This document shows, piece by piece, positions 43,567-52,471 of a stretch of DNA of 64,000 nt. Position 1 is the stretch's first letter. Each line of letters starts with the position of its first letter. The position numbers were made by a program, and so were the translations under genes. This DNA is from Pseudoalteromonas sp. 3D05 (GTDB lineage: Bacteria > Pseudomonadota > Gammaproteobacteria > Enterobacterales > Alteromonadaceae). The notes beneath the pieces are model-generated. The model did no database searches and had not been told where the DNA came from. It worked only from the letters and a program-made list of their open reading frames with translations. The stretch lies in contig NZ_PDUS01000001.1 in the NCBI RefSeq assembly GCF_002723455.1, positions 221,599 to 285,598 on the forward strand, given 5' to 3'.

Positions 43567-45086
43567 TGAATCAAATATACCAATGTATTCTCGCTGATTT
43601 TAAACAACGTACCCGGCAACAACGTTTCATTGTAACGCTACTCTTAATGTCAGTATTAACATTACTGTACTTTCCACCCCCTGATGCGCAATATCAAACA
43701 CTGGTTATTAATGGCTATCGAGGCATTTATAATAGTGCCTGGATTGGGCTGTGCCTTGCCATGCTCAATGTAATGTTTTTACCTATTATTTGTTTTTATT
43801 TAGTCAAAAATGCGCTTGAATTAGACCGCCAATCACACACCTGTGAGTTAATTGCAGCAACTCCTATAAACAAGCAAGCATTTGTATTTGCTAAGTGGGC
43901 CGTCAATATATTTATTTTGCTGATTATCGTCTTCGTTATGTTATTGACGAGTTTATTTATTCAAATGTATTACGGTGAGAGCTATCAATTCGATGTATGG
44001 GCTTTTGTGTGGCCGCAGCTGGTGTTTGTGCTCCCTTTGTTGTTCGCTATTTCATCCATCGCTATCTTGTTCGAATCAATAAAGTGGCTGCGAGGCGGCT
44101 TAGGCAATGTGGCTTATTTTTTCTTATGGGTTGGCTTTATTACTCAGAGTATCGAGGGAGTGTCGGGGATCGGCGCAATACTTGAAAACTTAGAATCTGA
44201 AGTGGCCACTCGTTTTCCTACTGAGCAAGGCATGTCTAACATAGGTATTACAACCAACAATGCTGTAAATACCTTTTTATGGGATGGGTTTACCCCAAGT
44301 TCAGCTTACCTTGTAGGAATGTTACCTTTATTGGGTTTAAGTTTAATAGGATTGACGCTTGCGTTTTGGTACTTTGATCGTTTTAGCCATACACCGGCAA
44401 AACGGATGAAAAAAAACTTTCCCCTTTCAATTCACCTTGCAAAAGTCGCAACCTTGCTTGATACCCTATTTATAACCGCAACAAAGTCATTTGCCTTCAC
44501 GCGTTTTTTTAGGCTAGAGCTTAAACTTATGCTCAAGGGACAGACGAATAGTTGGATTATTGGTTTGCTTGTTTTAAATATGGGTCAGCTGTTCGTAAGC
44601 CAGGAGTTATTAATAAGTGCTTTAATACCCCTTTCATTGCTGTGGTGTGTGCTCGTGATTTCGCCGTTGGGCCAGCTGGAAAAGCAAGCAAATACACTAG
44701 AAATAATGACTTACAGCAAACGCACTCCCATATTACAAAATACAGCCAGTTTAATTGCAGGGTGTACTGTGCTTTTAATCGCTTGCTTTGGTGCTTTTGC
44801 CCGACTGACTATAATGGCTGAATGGTTATTGATAATACAGCTATGCATTGGCATTGTGTTTATGGTTTCGCTTGCTTATTTTTGTGGTGCATTTACCCAA
44901 ACAAAACGCATGTTTGAAGTGCTGTTTCCAGCTATTTGGTACTTGGGCCCAATTCAAACTGGGTTATACCTTGATTTTATAGGTGTTAATAGCCAAGCCA
45001 GTTGGCATGCTGGAATGCCTTACTACTTTTTAGCCTGTGCAGCCACCATGGTTACACTAACAATGAGTGTAAAACAAACACGCTAG
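43566..45086 (+). CDS. ABC-2-type membrane permease
   Basis: A 506-residue protein with about 12 hydrophobic helices in two halves, separated by a cytoplasmic stretch near residue 280-310 (HTPAKRMKKNFPLSIHL). LDRQSHTCELIAATPINKQAFVFAKW resembles the coupling region of ABC-2 permeases. It is translationally coupled to the ATPase (TAATG). The two form a complete exporter-type unit. The cargo is unknown, and no accessory membrane-fusion protein is present. Confidence 0.85.
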   Translation: MNQIYQCILADFKQRTRQQRFIVTLLLMSVLTLLYFPPPDAQYQTLVINGYRGIYNSAWIGLCLAMLNVMFLPIICFYLVKNALELDRQSHTCELIAATPINKQAFVFAKWAVNIFILLIIVFVMLLTSLFIQMYYGESYQFDVWAFVWPQLVFVLPLLFAISSIAILFESIKWLRGGLGNVAYFFLWVGFITQSIEGVSGIGAILENLESEVATRFPTEQGMSNIGITTNNAVNTFLWDGFTPSSAYLVGMLPLLGLSLIGLTLAFWYFDRFSHTPAKRMKKNFPLSIHLAKVATLLDTLFITATKSFAFTRFFRLELKLMLKGQTNSWIIGLLVLNMGQLFVSQELLISALIPLSLLWCVLVISPLGQLEKQANTLEIMTYSKRTPILQNTASLIAGCTVLLIACFGAFARLTIMAEWLLIIQLCIGIVFMVSLAYFCGAFTQTKRMFEVLFPAIWYLGPIQTGLYLDFIGVNSQASWHAGMPYYFLACAATMVTLTMSVKQTR

Positions 45087-45099
45087 TTAGCAAATTAAT

Positions 45100-45132
45100 C
45101 TACCTATACTCCTCTTAAACGAGTGTAGGTAG
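45100..45132 (+). terminator. Hairpin after the first ABC-2 operon
   Basis: A 12-base stem (CTACCTATACTC with GAGTGTAGGTAG, one G-U, 9-base loop) begins 14 bases past the stop. It lacks a T run, so it is a probable but not classical terminator. Confidence 0.5.
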
Positions 45133-45216
45133 ATACATACTCGCCTGCACCACTTTGCAAAACCATTGCTCTGACTACACGCTAGCCAATCATACTCTTA
45201 GGTAAGTTTATTTTCT

Positions 45217-45231
45217 TGAGAATTATTCTTA
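45217..45231. promoter_or_regulatory. Possible Fur-type operator
   Basis: TGAGAATTATTCTTA is a 7-1-7 inverted repeat with 6 of 7 positions paired, resembling the Fur core TGATAAT-N-ATTATCA. It lies 69 bases before the ABC start. The Zur-like sites closer to the gene are the stronger candidates. Confidence 0.35.
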
Positions 45232-45252
45232 TTGTTGTCCCAAAACAAAAAC

Positions 45253-45284
45253 TGTTATAACATAACAAATGTTACGATATAACA
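45253..45284. promoter_or_regulatory. Tandem Zur-like operators
   Basis: TGTTATAACATAACA (45253-45267) and TGTTACGATATAACA (45270-45284) each match the gammaproteobacterial Zur core TGTTATANTATAACA at 14 and 13 of the 14 or so defined positions or close to that. The first overlaps a possible -10 (TAACAT at 45258) placed 17 bases after TTGTCC. The second ends 15 bases before the start codon. Repression by zinc-bound Zur would shut the whole 45300-50888 operon. Confidence 0.65.
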
Positions 45285-45299
45285 AAATGAAGGATTCTC

Positions 45300-46061
45300 A
45301 TGATTGAAATAAGTCACCTGAGTAAATCGTTTGGTGATAACAATGCCTTAAACGATTTATGCTTATCTATTCCTGCGGGGCAAGTAACTTGCTTACTTGG
45401 CGCTAATGGCGCGGGTAAAAGCACCACGTTAAATCTGCTACTAAACTTTATTGCACCTGATTCAGGACGGATAACCATTGATAATATTGATGTGCAAATG
45501 GAGCCAGAAAAAAGTAAACAAAAACTTGTGTACCTCCCAGAGCAAGTAAATTTATTTGAAGAGTTCAACGCGATTGAAAACCTGCAATACTTAGCCTCAC
45601 TTACAAAACAAGTTACTAGTAACGAACAAGTTGAAGATGCACTGATTCAAACAGGTCTGCAAAAAAGTGCGTGGTTAAAGCCTTTGAGCAGCTATTCAAA
45701 AGGTATGCGACAAAAAGTAGGCATTGCATTTGCTATTTTGCGACAAGCAAAAGTGCTGTTACTTGATGAGCCAACATCAGGGCTTGATCCAAGTGCGACC
45801 CGTGAATTTATCAAAATTATAGAGTTGCTAGCACACCGTGGTGCTGCAATTTTAATGGTGACACATGATCTGTATTGCGCGCATAGCCTGGCAAAGCAAA
45901 TAGGCATTATGAAACAAGGAAAACTGTGTACCCTGCTCGATAATAACACCCTGACTCTTGATGAACTTGAAGCACATTACCATCACATCATCTCAGGTGA
46001 TCCATTACCTAAGCCCGCTTCACTTAACAATACAAACTCTCTCAAACCTGAACTAGTATAA
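45300..46061 (+). CDS. ABC transporter ATPase of the Zur-box operon
   Basis: A 253-residue ATPase with Walker A LLGANGAGKSTT, a slightly altered signature YSKGMRQK, Walker B VLLLDEPTSGLD and H-loop VTHDLY. It resembles ATPases of ABC-2 and NosF-type systems. GAAGGA lies 6 bases before the ATG. It is first of four same-strand genes with gaps of 11 and 12 bases and an 8-base overlap. Its partners are the two permeases at 48092 and 49527. The tandem Zur-like sites upstream suggest expression on zinc starvation. Confidence 0.88.
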   Translation: MIEISHLSKSFGDNNALNDLCLSIPAGQVTCLLGANGAGKSTTLNLLLNFIAPDSGRITIDNIDVQMEPEKSKQKLVYLPEQVNLFEEFNAIENLQYLASLTKQVTSNEQVEDALIQTGLQKSAWLKPLSSYSKGMRQKVGIAFAILRQAKVLLLDEPTSGLDPSATREFIKIIELLAHRGAAILMVTHDLYCAHSLAKQIGIMKQGKLCTLLDNNTLTLDELEAHYHHIISGDPLPKPASLNNTNSLKPELV

Positions 46062-46072
46062 TTAGTAGGAAA

Positions 46073-48079
46073 ATGAACATGTGTAGTACCCGCCTTTCGC
46101 CAATTAGCCTTGCGCTATTAACTAGTTTGAGCATTTCAACAGCCGTGTACGCTGACGATGAGCAAAACAAAGATTCAACCTTATTTATTGGTGAAGTGAT
46201 TGAAGTTATCAACCACAATAATGCTGCAAAAGAGGCACAATTAGTCGGCTCAGTCGACATAATTAACCGCGACCAATTACAAAATGAACATGTAAATGTC
46301 ACTGTGGATTTATTAAAAAAGGTTCCCGGGGTTTATTTTTCACGTTTTAACCAAGGTATCATCTCCACTGATGTGGCTATTCGTGGCTTTAATGCTGAAG
46401 GCTCAATGCCACACACCAAGTTACTGATTGATGGCATCCCTAGTAACTTACACGTAGGCTTAGGCGAAATGGATGCGCTATTTCCTATGGAAGTAGAATC
46501 AATTGAAGTTGTAAAAGGCAATCATGATGCGCGCTACGGTTTGCATAACTTAGCGGGCAATCTTAATCTGCGCAGTCGCCGTGATGATGCTAAAGAAGTA
46601 GAAGTACTTGCAGGTAGTTTTGATACTTATGAGGCACAAGGTTACTTTGGTGATGTGAAGGACACTTTTTCACAGCATTACTTTGTCGGTGTACGTGAAA
46701 CCCAAGGGTATCGTGACCATAGTAACTTAGAAAAGCATGTATTGTCTGGCAAATGGTTCTATCAACCAACCAATCAAACCGAAGTAGGCGTAGTTGCACG
46801 ATATTTTGATTATGAAGCCGATGCACCTGGGTACCTTACAGAGGAAGCGGCAAAACGCGATGCAACCCAATCAGCTGATTACGCTAAACATGACAGTGGT
46901 GATAAACAAACTCAGCACCTTAGTGTTCATGTTGATCATACGTTGGATAAGCAGTGGCATCTAAGTGTCAAAACCTATATTCAACAATTTGATCGCCATC
47001 GCTACATTCAATACACCGCCTCTTCTGCTCAACAAGAACGACTAGAGAAGGATCGCCAATACGGTGCTATTGCAACGTTAAGCGCTGTGCTGAATCCATC
47101 TTGGTTATTAACCATGGGCCTTGATTATCAAGCGCAAGACAATACCAATGAGCGTTTTAGAACCATTGAGAAAACCCGCCAATTGCAATTTCGTGATTGG
47201 GACTTTGATTACAATAATGTCGGTGGATTTACGCAACTTCAGTACCGAGGTGAGCGACTATTGTTAAGCGGTGGCCTTCGCCTCGATAGCTTTTCGGGCG
47301 ACTTAGTTGATGGTATCAACCAACAAACCAAAGCAATCAACGATGATGGGGTGATTTTACAACCCAAATTAAATGCCTTGTATGAACTCACCGATTCACT
47401 GAATATTTTTGCGAACTATGGCGTTAGTTTTCAAGCGCCCACAGGCAGTAAAGCCTACCTTAGTGAAAACAACCCTGGCTTTGAGTTTTCTAAAAACTAT
47501 GGTTATGAAACCGGCGCAAAGTGGCAGTTATTTGAGTGGTTGAATACGCGAGTGTCTATTTGGCAGCAAGATGCTAAAGATGAATTAACGCCAAAAACAG
47601 ATGGTTCGGGCGGCTTTGATAATATTGGTGAAACTAAACGACGAGGTTGGGACCTCGCCTTTAGTGCAGATATAAACTCTAAATGGTCCAGCTTTGCATC
47701 ATATACCCGTCAGGAAGCCAAACTGGTTGAACCTGGTGAAACTAAAATAGCGCAAAAAGGTAACTGGTTATTAGGCGTGCCGGAGTTTACAGCTACGGCC
47801 GGTGTTATTTATCGCCCAAGTGAGAAGCTAAAAACGGCAGTCTACGGGCATTTTCAAGGTGATTATTACGTAAGTAACGTCGTACAAAACAAGCAATACG
47901 GCGATTATAAGCTCGTTGATTTAGCCATTAATTATGATTTAGGTTGGGGTAATGCAGGCTTTAGAGTCAACAACCTATTTGACAGTTACTCGGACTATGT
48001 TTACTTGGTTGGCGATGAAACAATCCATTCTCCTAGCGATGGTCGTTCAGTCAATTTAAGTCTGTCATATCGATTTTAA
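46073..48079 (+). CDS. TonB-dependent receptor of the Zur-box operon
   Basis: A 668-residue outer-membrane receptor: signal peptide ending VYA, plug with VDLLKKVPGVYFSRFNQG, VAIRGFN, HTKLLIDGIPSN and IEVVKGNHDARYGLHNLAGNLNL, then a barrel ending in the terminal Phe of NLSLSYRF. It sits inside an ABC-2 operon, between the ATPase and the permeases, which is an unusual order. Its ligand may be zinc, a zinc-binding metallophore or a haem-like compound; the operators favour zinc. No His-rich loop typical of ZnuD-type zinc receptors is obvious. TAGGA precedes the start. Confidence 0.88.
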   Translation: MNMCSTRLSPISLALLTSLSISTAVYADDEQNKDSTLFIGEVIEVINHNNAAKEAQLVGSVDIINRDQLQNEHVNVTVDLLKKVPGVYFSRFNQGIISTDVAIRGFNAEGSMPHTKLLIDGIPSNLHVGLGEMDALFPMEVESIEVVKGNHDARYGLHNLAGNLNLRSRRDDAKEVEVLAGSFDTYEAQGYFGDVKDTFSQHYFVGVRETQGYRDHSNLEKHVLSGKWFYQPTNQTEVGVVARYFDYEADAPGYLTEEAAKRDATQSADYAKHDSGDKQTQHLSVHVDHTLDKQWHLSVKTYIQQFDRHRYIQYTASSAQQERLEKDRQYGAIATLSAVLNPSWLLTMGLDYQAQDNTNERFRTIEKTRQLQFRDWDFDYNNVGGFTQLQYRGERLLLSGGLRLDSFSGDLVDGINQQTKAINDDGVILQPKLNALYELTDSLNIFANYGVSFQAPTGSKAYLSENNPGFEFSKNYGYETGAKWQLFEWLNTRVSIWQQDAKDELTPKTDGSGGFDNIGETKRRGWDLAFSADINSKWSSFASYTRQEAKLVEPGETKIAQKGNWLLGVPEFTATAGVIYRPSEKLKTAVYGHFQGDYYVSNVVQNKQYGDYKLVDLAINYDLGWGNAGFRVNNLFDSYSDYVYLVGDETIHSPSDGRSVNLSLSYRF

Positions 48080-48091
48080 AAGGAATGCTAC

Positions 48092-49534
48092 ATGTCTAAT
48101 GGAATAAGTTGGCACGTGTGTAAACACGAGCTAAAACAAAAAGCAAAAAATAACACGCTTTGGTTGTTGTTTGCCTTGATGCAACTGTTACTCGCCGTTG
48201 CTTTATTTACCAGTTGGCAGCAGTACCAACAAAGCCGCGCGTTGCAAATTAGCTCACAACAGTTAGTTGAGCAACAGTGGCTAGCACAACCCGACAGACA
48301 CCCACACAGGGTGGCTCACTTTGGTCACTTTGCTTTTCGCCCTCCCAGTGCATTGAGTTATTTTGATATTGGTGTGAATAACTGGGTAGGTAACAGCGTA
48401 TTTTTAGAGGCCCACAAGCAAAACAGTGCAAACTTTGCCAAAGATGATCAAGCTGCAACCTTACTTAGGTTCTCTGAATTATCCGTGGCTAATTTGCTTT
48501 TATTTGTTTGGCCTTTAGTGTTAATTGGATTGGGGTTCTCTACAATAAGTGGCGACCAAGAGCGCGGTACGCTTAAACAAATGTTGGCTGTGGGTGTTAA
48601 GTTTTCGCATTTATTATGCGGAAAAGGCTTAGCTTATACACTATTAAGCGGTGCATTTTTATTACCTGTTTTTATAGTCTCTATTGTATTGTCATTGGCC
48701 AGCGATGCTGTGTTTACTAGTGATGTGTTTTATAGAATTGGGCTGTTATTTGTTCTGTACTTGGCCTATTGCGTATTTTGGATAAGTGTTGTGCTTTTAG
48801 TATCAAGCCTCTCTCGATTGCCAAAGCACAGTTTAACGGCATTAGTAACGTTATGGTTTGTATTGCTCGTGCTGACCCCTCGCACGTTGGCTGATATAGC
48901 ACAGCAATTACACCCCCATAAAAGCCGTAATATGCTGTCTCTCGCTGTACAGAGCGACATTCGTAAAGTGGGGAATAGCCACAACCCGAACGATCCCCAT
49001 TTTAATGAATTCAAACAACAAATTCTGAAGAAATATGCGGTAGAAACAGTAGAAGATTTGCCAGTTAACTATCGGGGTCTCATCATGCAAGAAGGTGAGC
49101 GTATTAGTGCTGAAATTTATCAACGCCATTACCAACATCAGCTAGATCTGTTTAATGCTCAACAGGCATTTATTAGCAAATTTTACTGGCTTAACCCTTA
49201 CTTAGCGGTCAGAGACTTATCGATGGCAATTAGTGGCGTAGACAGCAGGCACTTTTTTAATTTTGAACAACAAGCCGAACAGCATCGGTTTGAACGTACT
49301 CAAGGCTTAAATAAGATACATACCCACGAGATTGATCACCACAACGACCGCGAACAACGCGTATCGTCATCGATGTGGCAGAACTTTCCTAAATTTGATT
49401 ATCAGCCTGCTTCACTTAGTTGGTCTTTAAAGCACAGTTTTGTGGCGGTTAGCTCATTTGGACTTATCACTTTAATACTGCTGGCTGTGTTGATCACACC
49501 ACGCATCCAACGTAAGGCGTTTATTCATGCTTAA
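48092..49534 (+). CDS. ABC-2 permease with large extracytoplasmic domain (DUF3526-like), first
   Basis: A 480-residue permease. Helix 1 (TLWLLFALMQLLLAVALF) is followed by a soluble region (about 40-135), then five helices from about 140 to 290 including LLLFVWPLVLIGLGFSTI and a cytoplasmic coupling segment DQERGTLKQMLAVGVKF. A second soluble region (about 295-440, many His) precedes a last helix. Architecture fits DUF3526-type permeases distantly related to NosY. The extracytoplasmic part is histidine-rich (HTHEIDHHNDREQ), which might bind metal. AAGGA precedes the start. It overlaps the next gene by 8 bases. Confidence 0.8.
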   Translation: MSNGISWHVCKHELKQKAKNNTLWLLFALMQLLLAVALFTSWQQYQQSRALQISSQQLVEQQWLAQPDRHPHRVAHFGHFAFRPPSALSYFDIGVNNWVGNSVFLEAHKQNSANFAKDDQAATLLRFSELSVANLLLFVWPLVLIGLGFSTISGDQERGTLKQMLAVGVKFSHLLCGKGLAYTLLSGAFLLPVFIVSIVLSLASDAVFTSDVFYRIGLLFVLYLAYCVFWISVVLLVSSLSRLPKHSLTALVTLWFVLLVLTPRTLADIAQQLHPHKSRNMLSLAVQSDIRKVGNSHNPNDPHFNEFKQQILKKYAVETVEDLPVNYRGLIMQEGERISAEIYQRHYQHQLDLFNAQQAFISKFYWLNPYLAVRDLSMAISGVDSRHFFNFEQQAEQHRFERTQGLNKIHTHEIDHHNDREQRVSSSMWQNFPKFDYQPASLSWSLKHSFVAVSSFGLITLILLAVLITPRIQRKAFIHA

Positions 49535-50888
49535 ATTTGAACTTAAACGATTACTTTCGCCGCGCGCCAACCAAATTAGTTTATTGGTGTTTGTACTTAG
49601 TGCGTTGCTGGCGATTTTTTTAGGGGCCAACGCCTATAAAAATATACGTAAAGACCAAGTCATTGCGAATATTGTGTTTGACAAAGAACGCGCTCATTTA
49701 AAAGAAAGGGGCAACCTGCCCGAGATGGGATCGCTCGCTTACTATGCTAAAGCACCTACACAATGGCAATTGTCGCCTTGGGCTGCGCTGTTTACTGGGC
49801 AGAGTCAAAATAACTTAGCGGCAATGAAAATAAACGCACTGGCCTTACAGGGTCAAATTTATAACAAGGAGGTGATCAACCCCAGTAAACATCGTGCTGG
49901 AGGGTTTGATTTAGGCTTTGTACTTGCTTATATACTTCCCATTCTAATTGGTGTGTTGTGCGTTAACTTGCTTAGTGATGAGCGTCAATCAGGGCGGTTT
50001 AGATTGCTGAGTGCGTTTGCTGGCAATGCAGCAAAAAAAATCCTTATACGCGCACTATTGTTACGCTTTTATATGGTATCAGGGCTAATTGTTATTTTAT
50101 TTATCGTGGCTGCAGTGTTGCTTTCTTTACCGCTAAACGGGGTGTTTCTATCGGTGGTTGGGCTGAGCATTACGTATTGTGCTCTGTGGTTTCTAATTGC
50201 TGGCGTTATTGTGAGTTTAAACCTAACAGGGTTATTCAATAGCCTTGCATTTATTAGCGTTTGGCTTGTTTTTGCAGTATTGATCCCCGGAGCCATCCAT
50301 TTAGTTTTAAACCAACAATACACGCAACAACCGGCTTTACAAGCCAGTGTTGAACAACGTTTAATCTTAAATGATGGCTGGGATCAAGACATGCAAGCGG
50401 CGCTGACGCGCTTTAGTAAACAGTACCCTCAGTTTAGTGAGAAACTTAGCTTTGAAGGGCGGTTTCATTGGAAATGGTATTATGCCATGCATCAACTCAG
50501 TGACTTAGCTGTGCAAGAGCATTGGCAGGCGCACCTTGCTTTACAGCAAGCCCGAGATAACAGTTTATCGCGCATTGATTGGTTGTCACCAAACTTAGTG
50601 TATCAACGCGCCCTCAATTCGTTTTCAGGCACTGATACACTCGCTTATCAACGCTATCTGTTGCAAGTGAGCGCATACCATAAACAGGTCAGTGAATTTA
50701 TTTACCCCTATTTATTTAATGACACCCCGGTGACAAATGCTGATCTTGATCTATTTCCAGCGTTTGAGCCAAGTATAAGCCCTGTCAGAAGCAATGAATT
50801 ATATTATGGCATTGTTTTATTTGTGATTCTGTGTGGCTTGTTCACGGCTATTATTCGCATACGCTTTAGGCACCTCGCGGTTACTTAA
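49527..50888 (+). CDS. ABC-2 permease (DUF3526-like), second
   Basis: A 453-residue permease with the same layout as the preceding one: N-terminal helix, soluble loop, a cluster of membrane helices with LSDERQSGRFRLLSAF at the coupling position, a second soluble domain (about 260-415) and a final helix near the C-terminus. The two probably form a heterodimer with two copies of the 45300 ATPase. The start overlaps the preceding gene, and AAGG lies upstream. It ends the operon, followed by a strong bidirectional hairpin. Substrate unknown. Confidence 0.8.
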   Translation: MLKFELKRLLSPRANQISLLVFVLSALLAIFLGANAYKNIRKDQVIANIVFDKERAHLKERGNLPEMGSLAYYAKAPTQWQLSPWAALFTGQSQNNLAAMKINALALQGQIYNKEVINPSKHRAGGFDLGFVLAYILPILIGVLCVNLLSDERQSGRFRLLSAFAGNAAKKILIRALLLRFYMVSGLIVILFIVAAVLLSLPLNGVFLSVVGLSITYCALWFLIAGVIVSLNLTGLFNSLAFISVWLVFAVLIPGAIHLVLNQQYTQQPALQASVEQRLILNDGWDQDMQAALTRFSKQYPQFSEKLSFEGRFHWKWYYAMHQLSDLAVQEHWQAHLALQQARDNSLSRIDWLSPNLVYQRALNSFSGTDTLAYQRYLLQVSAYHKQVSEFIYPYLFNDTPVTNADLDLFPAFEPSISPVRSNELYYGIVLFVILCGLFTAIIRIRFRHLAVT

Positions 50889-50901
50889 GCCTTTAACATT
50901 C

Positions 50902-50936
50902 AAGTGATAACGTGCTTTGCCAGCATGTTATCACTT
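50902..50936. terminator. Bidirectional terminator-type hairpin between convergent genes
   Basis: A 15-pair stem (AAGTGATAAC with GTTATCACTT, one G-U, then TGCT with AGCA) has a 5-base loop. It lies between the last permease (plus) and the BenE-type gene (minus), 14 and 6 bases from their stops. Confidence 0.75.
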
Positions 50937-50941
50937 TAAAT

Positions 50942-52099
50942 TCACCGCCTAGGTATTAACCACAGCGTGAGCGCTCCCGCCAAAATACCCCAAAATGCAG
51001 AGCCAATAGAGTAGAAACTTAAATCTGAAGCGGTTACTAAAAATGTGATTATTGCAGCTTCTGTATAATAACTATCAGACAATGCTTGCTGTAAGCTAGA
51101 CGCTATCGTGGTGAACAATGCAATGCCTGCTAAAGCGAGAATAAGCGCCTGCGGCAAACTGGCCACTAACCCAACTAAAGTAGCCGCACCTATGGCCATT
51201 AAGATATAAAAAATCCCCCCTGCAATACTGGCCCAATAGCGCTTATTGGGGTCTTTATCAGCATCTTCGCTCATGCATATTGCAGCTGTTATTGCCGCAA
51301 GGTTGATGGCATAACCACCAAATGGAGCTATTAGTATATTTGTAAAACCCGTCACGTTAAGTGATGCTGAGATAGGCGCGGGGTAATTATGCGCCTTTAA
51401 AACAGCAATGCCAGGCAGGTTTTGTGACGTCATAGTGACTATATACAGTGGAATACCTATACTGATCATGGCTTGTACGTTAAATTCTGGCGCAATAAAA
51501 GTAAATTCACTCATTTTCCATTGCCAACTACTGGTATCAATCTGCCCTGTAGCTCCTGCCATAACAAAGCCTGCAACAAGCACCATCAACATAGTAAATC
51601 TAGGCATTAGTCGCTTGCACAGCAAATAGGTTAAAACCATAGCACTGATTATTAGCGGTTTTTCACCCATAAAGTTAAAGACATCAATACCAAACGTGAC
51701 CAACACACCGGCTAACATTGCACAGGCTACTTGACTGGGGATCCGCTGCATCACTTTTTCAAACCACCCTGTCACCCCTGATATAAAAACCAACAGAGCA
51801 CTGAGCATAAATGCTCCTACAGCCTGATTCAAACTAAAACCTTGTGCGCTCGTGATCAACAATGCTGCGCCAGTTGTTGACCAAGCAATTAGAATAGGTA
51901 GCTTGTAATAATAAGATAAAGCAATGGAGGTGCCACCCATTGCAAGACCTAACATCAGTATCCAACTTGCCACTAAATCAGGGGTCCCCCCGAGTACGAT
52001 TACAACTTGGTATATCAATGCTATCGAACTGGTAAAACCGATTATCACCGCGACCAACCCTGCGGTTGTCCGGTTTAATAATTGATCTGATAGCTGCAT
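50942..52099 (-). CDS. benE: BenE-family benzoate/proton symporter-like transporter
   Basis: A 385-residue inner-membrane protein with about 12 helices. GTPDLVASWILMLGLAMGG, LPILIAWSTTGAALL and APFGGYAINLAAITAAICM are characteristic of the BenE family, which imports benzoate with protons. No aromatic-degradation genes are nearby, so the real substrate may differ. It converges with the Zur-box operon. A 256-base MITE-like element lies 91 bases upstream of its start and could affect its promoter. AGGCG precedes the ATG. Confidence 0.85.
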   Translation of the reverse strand: MQLSDQLLNRTTAGLVAVIIGFTSSIALIYQVVIVLGGTPDLVASWILMLGLAMGGTSIALSYYYKLPILIAWSTTGAALLITSAQGFSLNQAVGAFMLSALLVFISGVTGWFEKVMQRIPSQVACAMLAGVLVTFGIDVFNFMGEKPLIISAMVLTYLLCKRLMPRFTMLMVLVAGFVMAGATGQIDTSSWQWKMSEFTFIAPEFNVQAMISIGIPLYIVTMTSQNLPGIAVLKAHNYPAPISASLNVTGFTNILIAPFGGYAINLAAITAAICMSEDADKDPNKRYWASIAGGIFYILMAIGAATLVGLVASLPQALILALAGIALFTTIASSLQQALSDSYYTEAAIITFLVTASDLSFYSIGSAFWGILAGALTLWLIPRR

Positions 52100-52190
52100 A
52101 AAGCGCCTAGAATAGAAATGTGTTTAGCACTTATTTATACATAGATTAACTCACGGTGCTAGGAACAAAGTTAAAACTATGACTAAGGTC

Positions 52191-52446
52191 TATACCTAAA
52201 CCACCTCAAAATGCAGAATTCAGCGTTTCACAGGGGCTTAATATTAAGGCGTTACTTTGCAGTAATGGCAGTTACTTAAAAAGTAACAACGACGAAAATA
52301 AGTGCCGCTGAAACGCCCTGCGGGTTGCTTTAAAAGCGGTTTATACTGCATTATTGATTTTAACAAGGGAACAAACATTAGTTGCAATCAATGCCTTGCC
52401 TAAATCGCTTTTAATTCCAACTGCATCTTGAGGTGGCTCAGGTATA
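52191..52446. mobile_element. MITE-like element with 26-base terminal inverted repeats
   Basis: Terminal arms 52191-52216 and 52421-52446 are inverted repeats with 23 of 26 matches, starting TATACCT and ending AGGTATA. Both ends carry TA, as expected for TA-target insertion by IS630/mariner-type transposases. The 256-base body has no gene but further inverted repeats (GCGTTTCA with TGAAACGC; GTTACTT with AAGTAAC). It lies between the phosphodiesterase stop and the benE start. The rest of the 372-base gap shows nothing else. Confidence 0.72.
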
Positions 52447-52471
52447 AACATGTAAACAATTAAAATATTTA

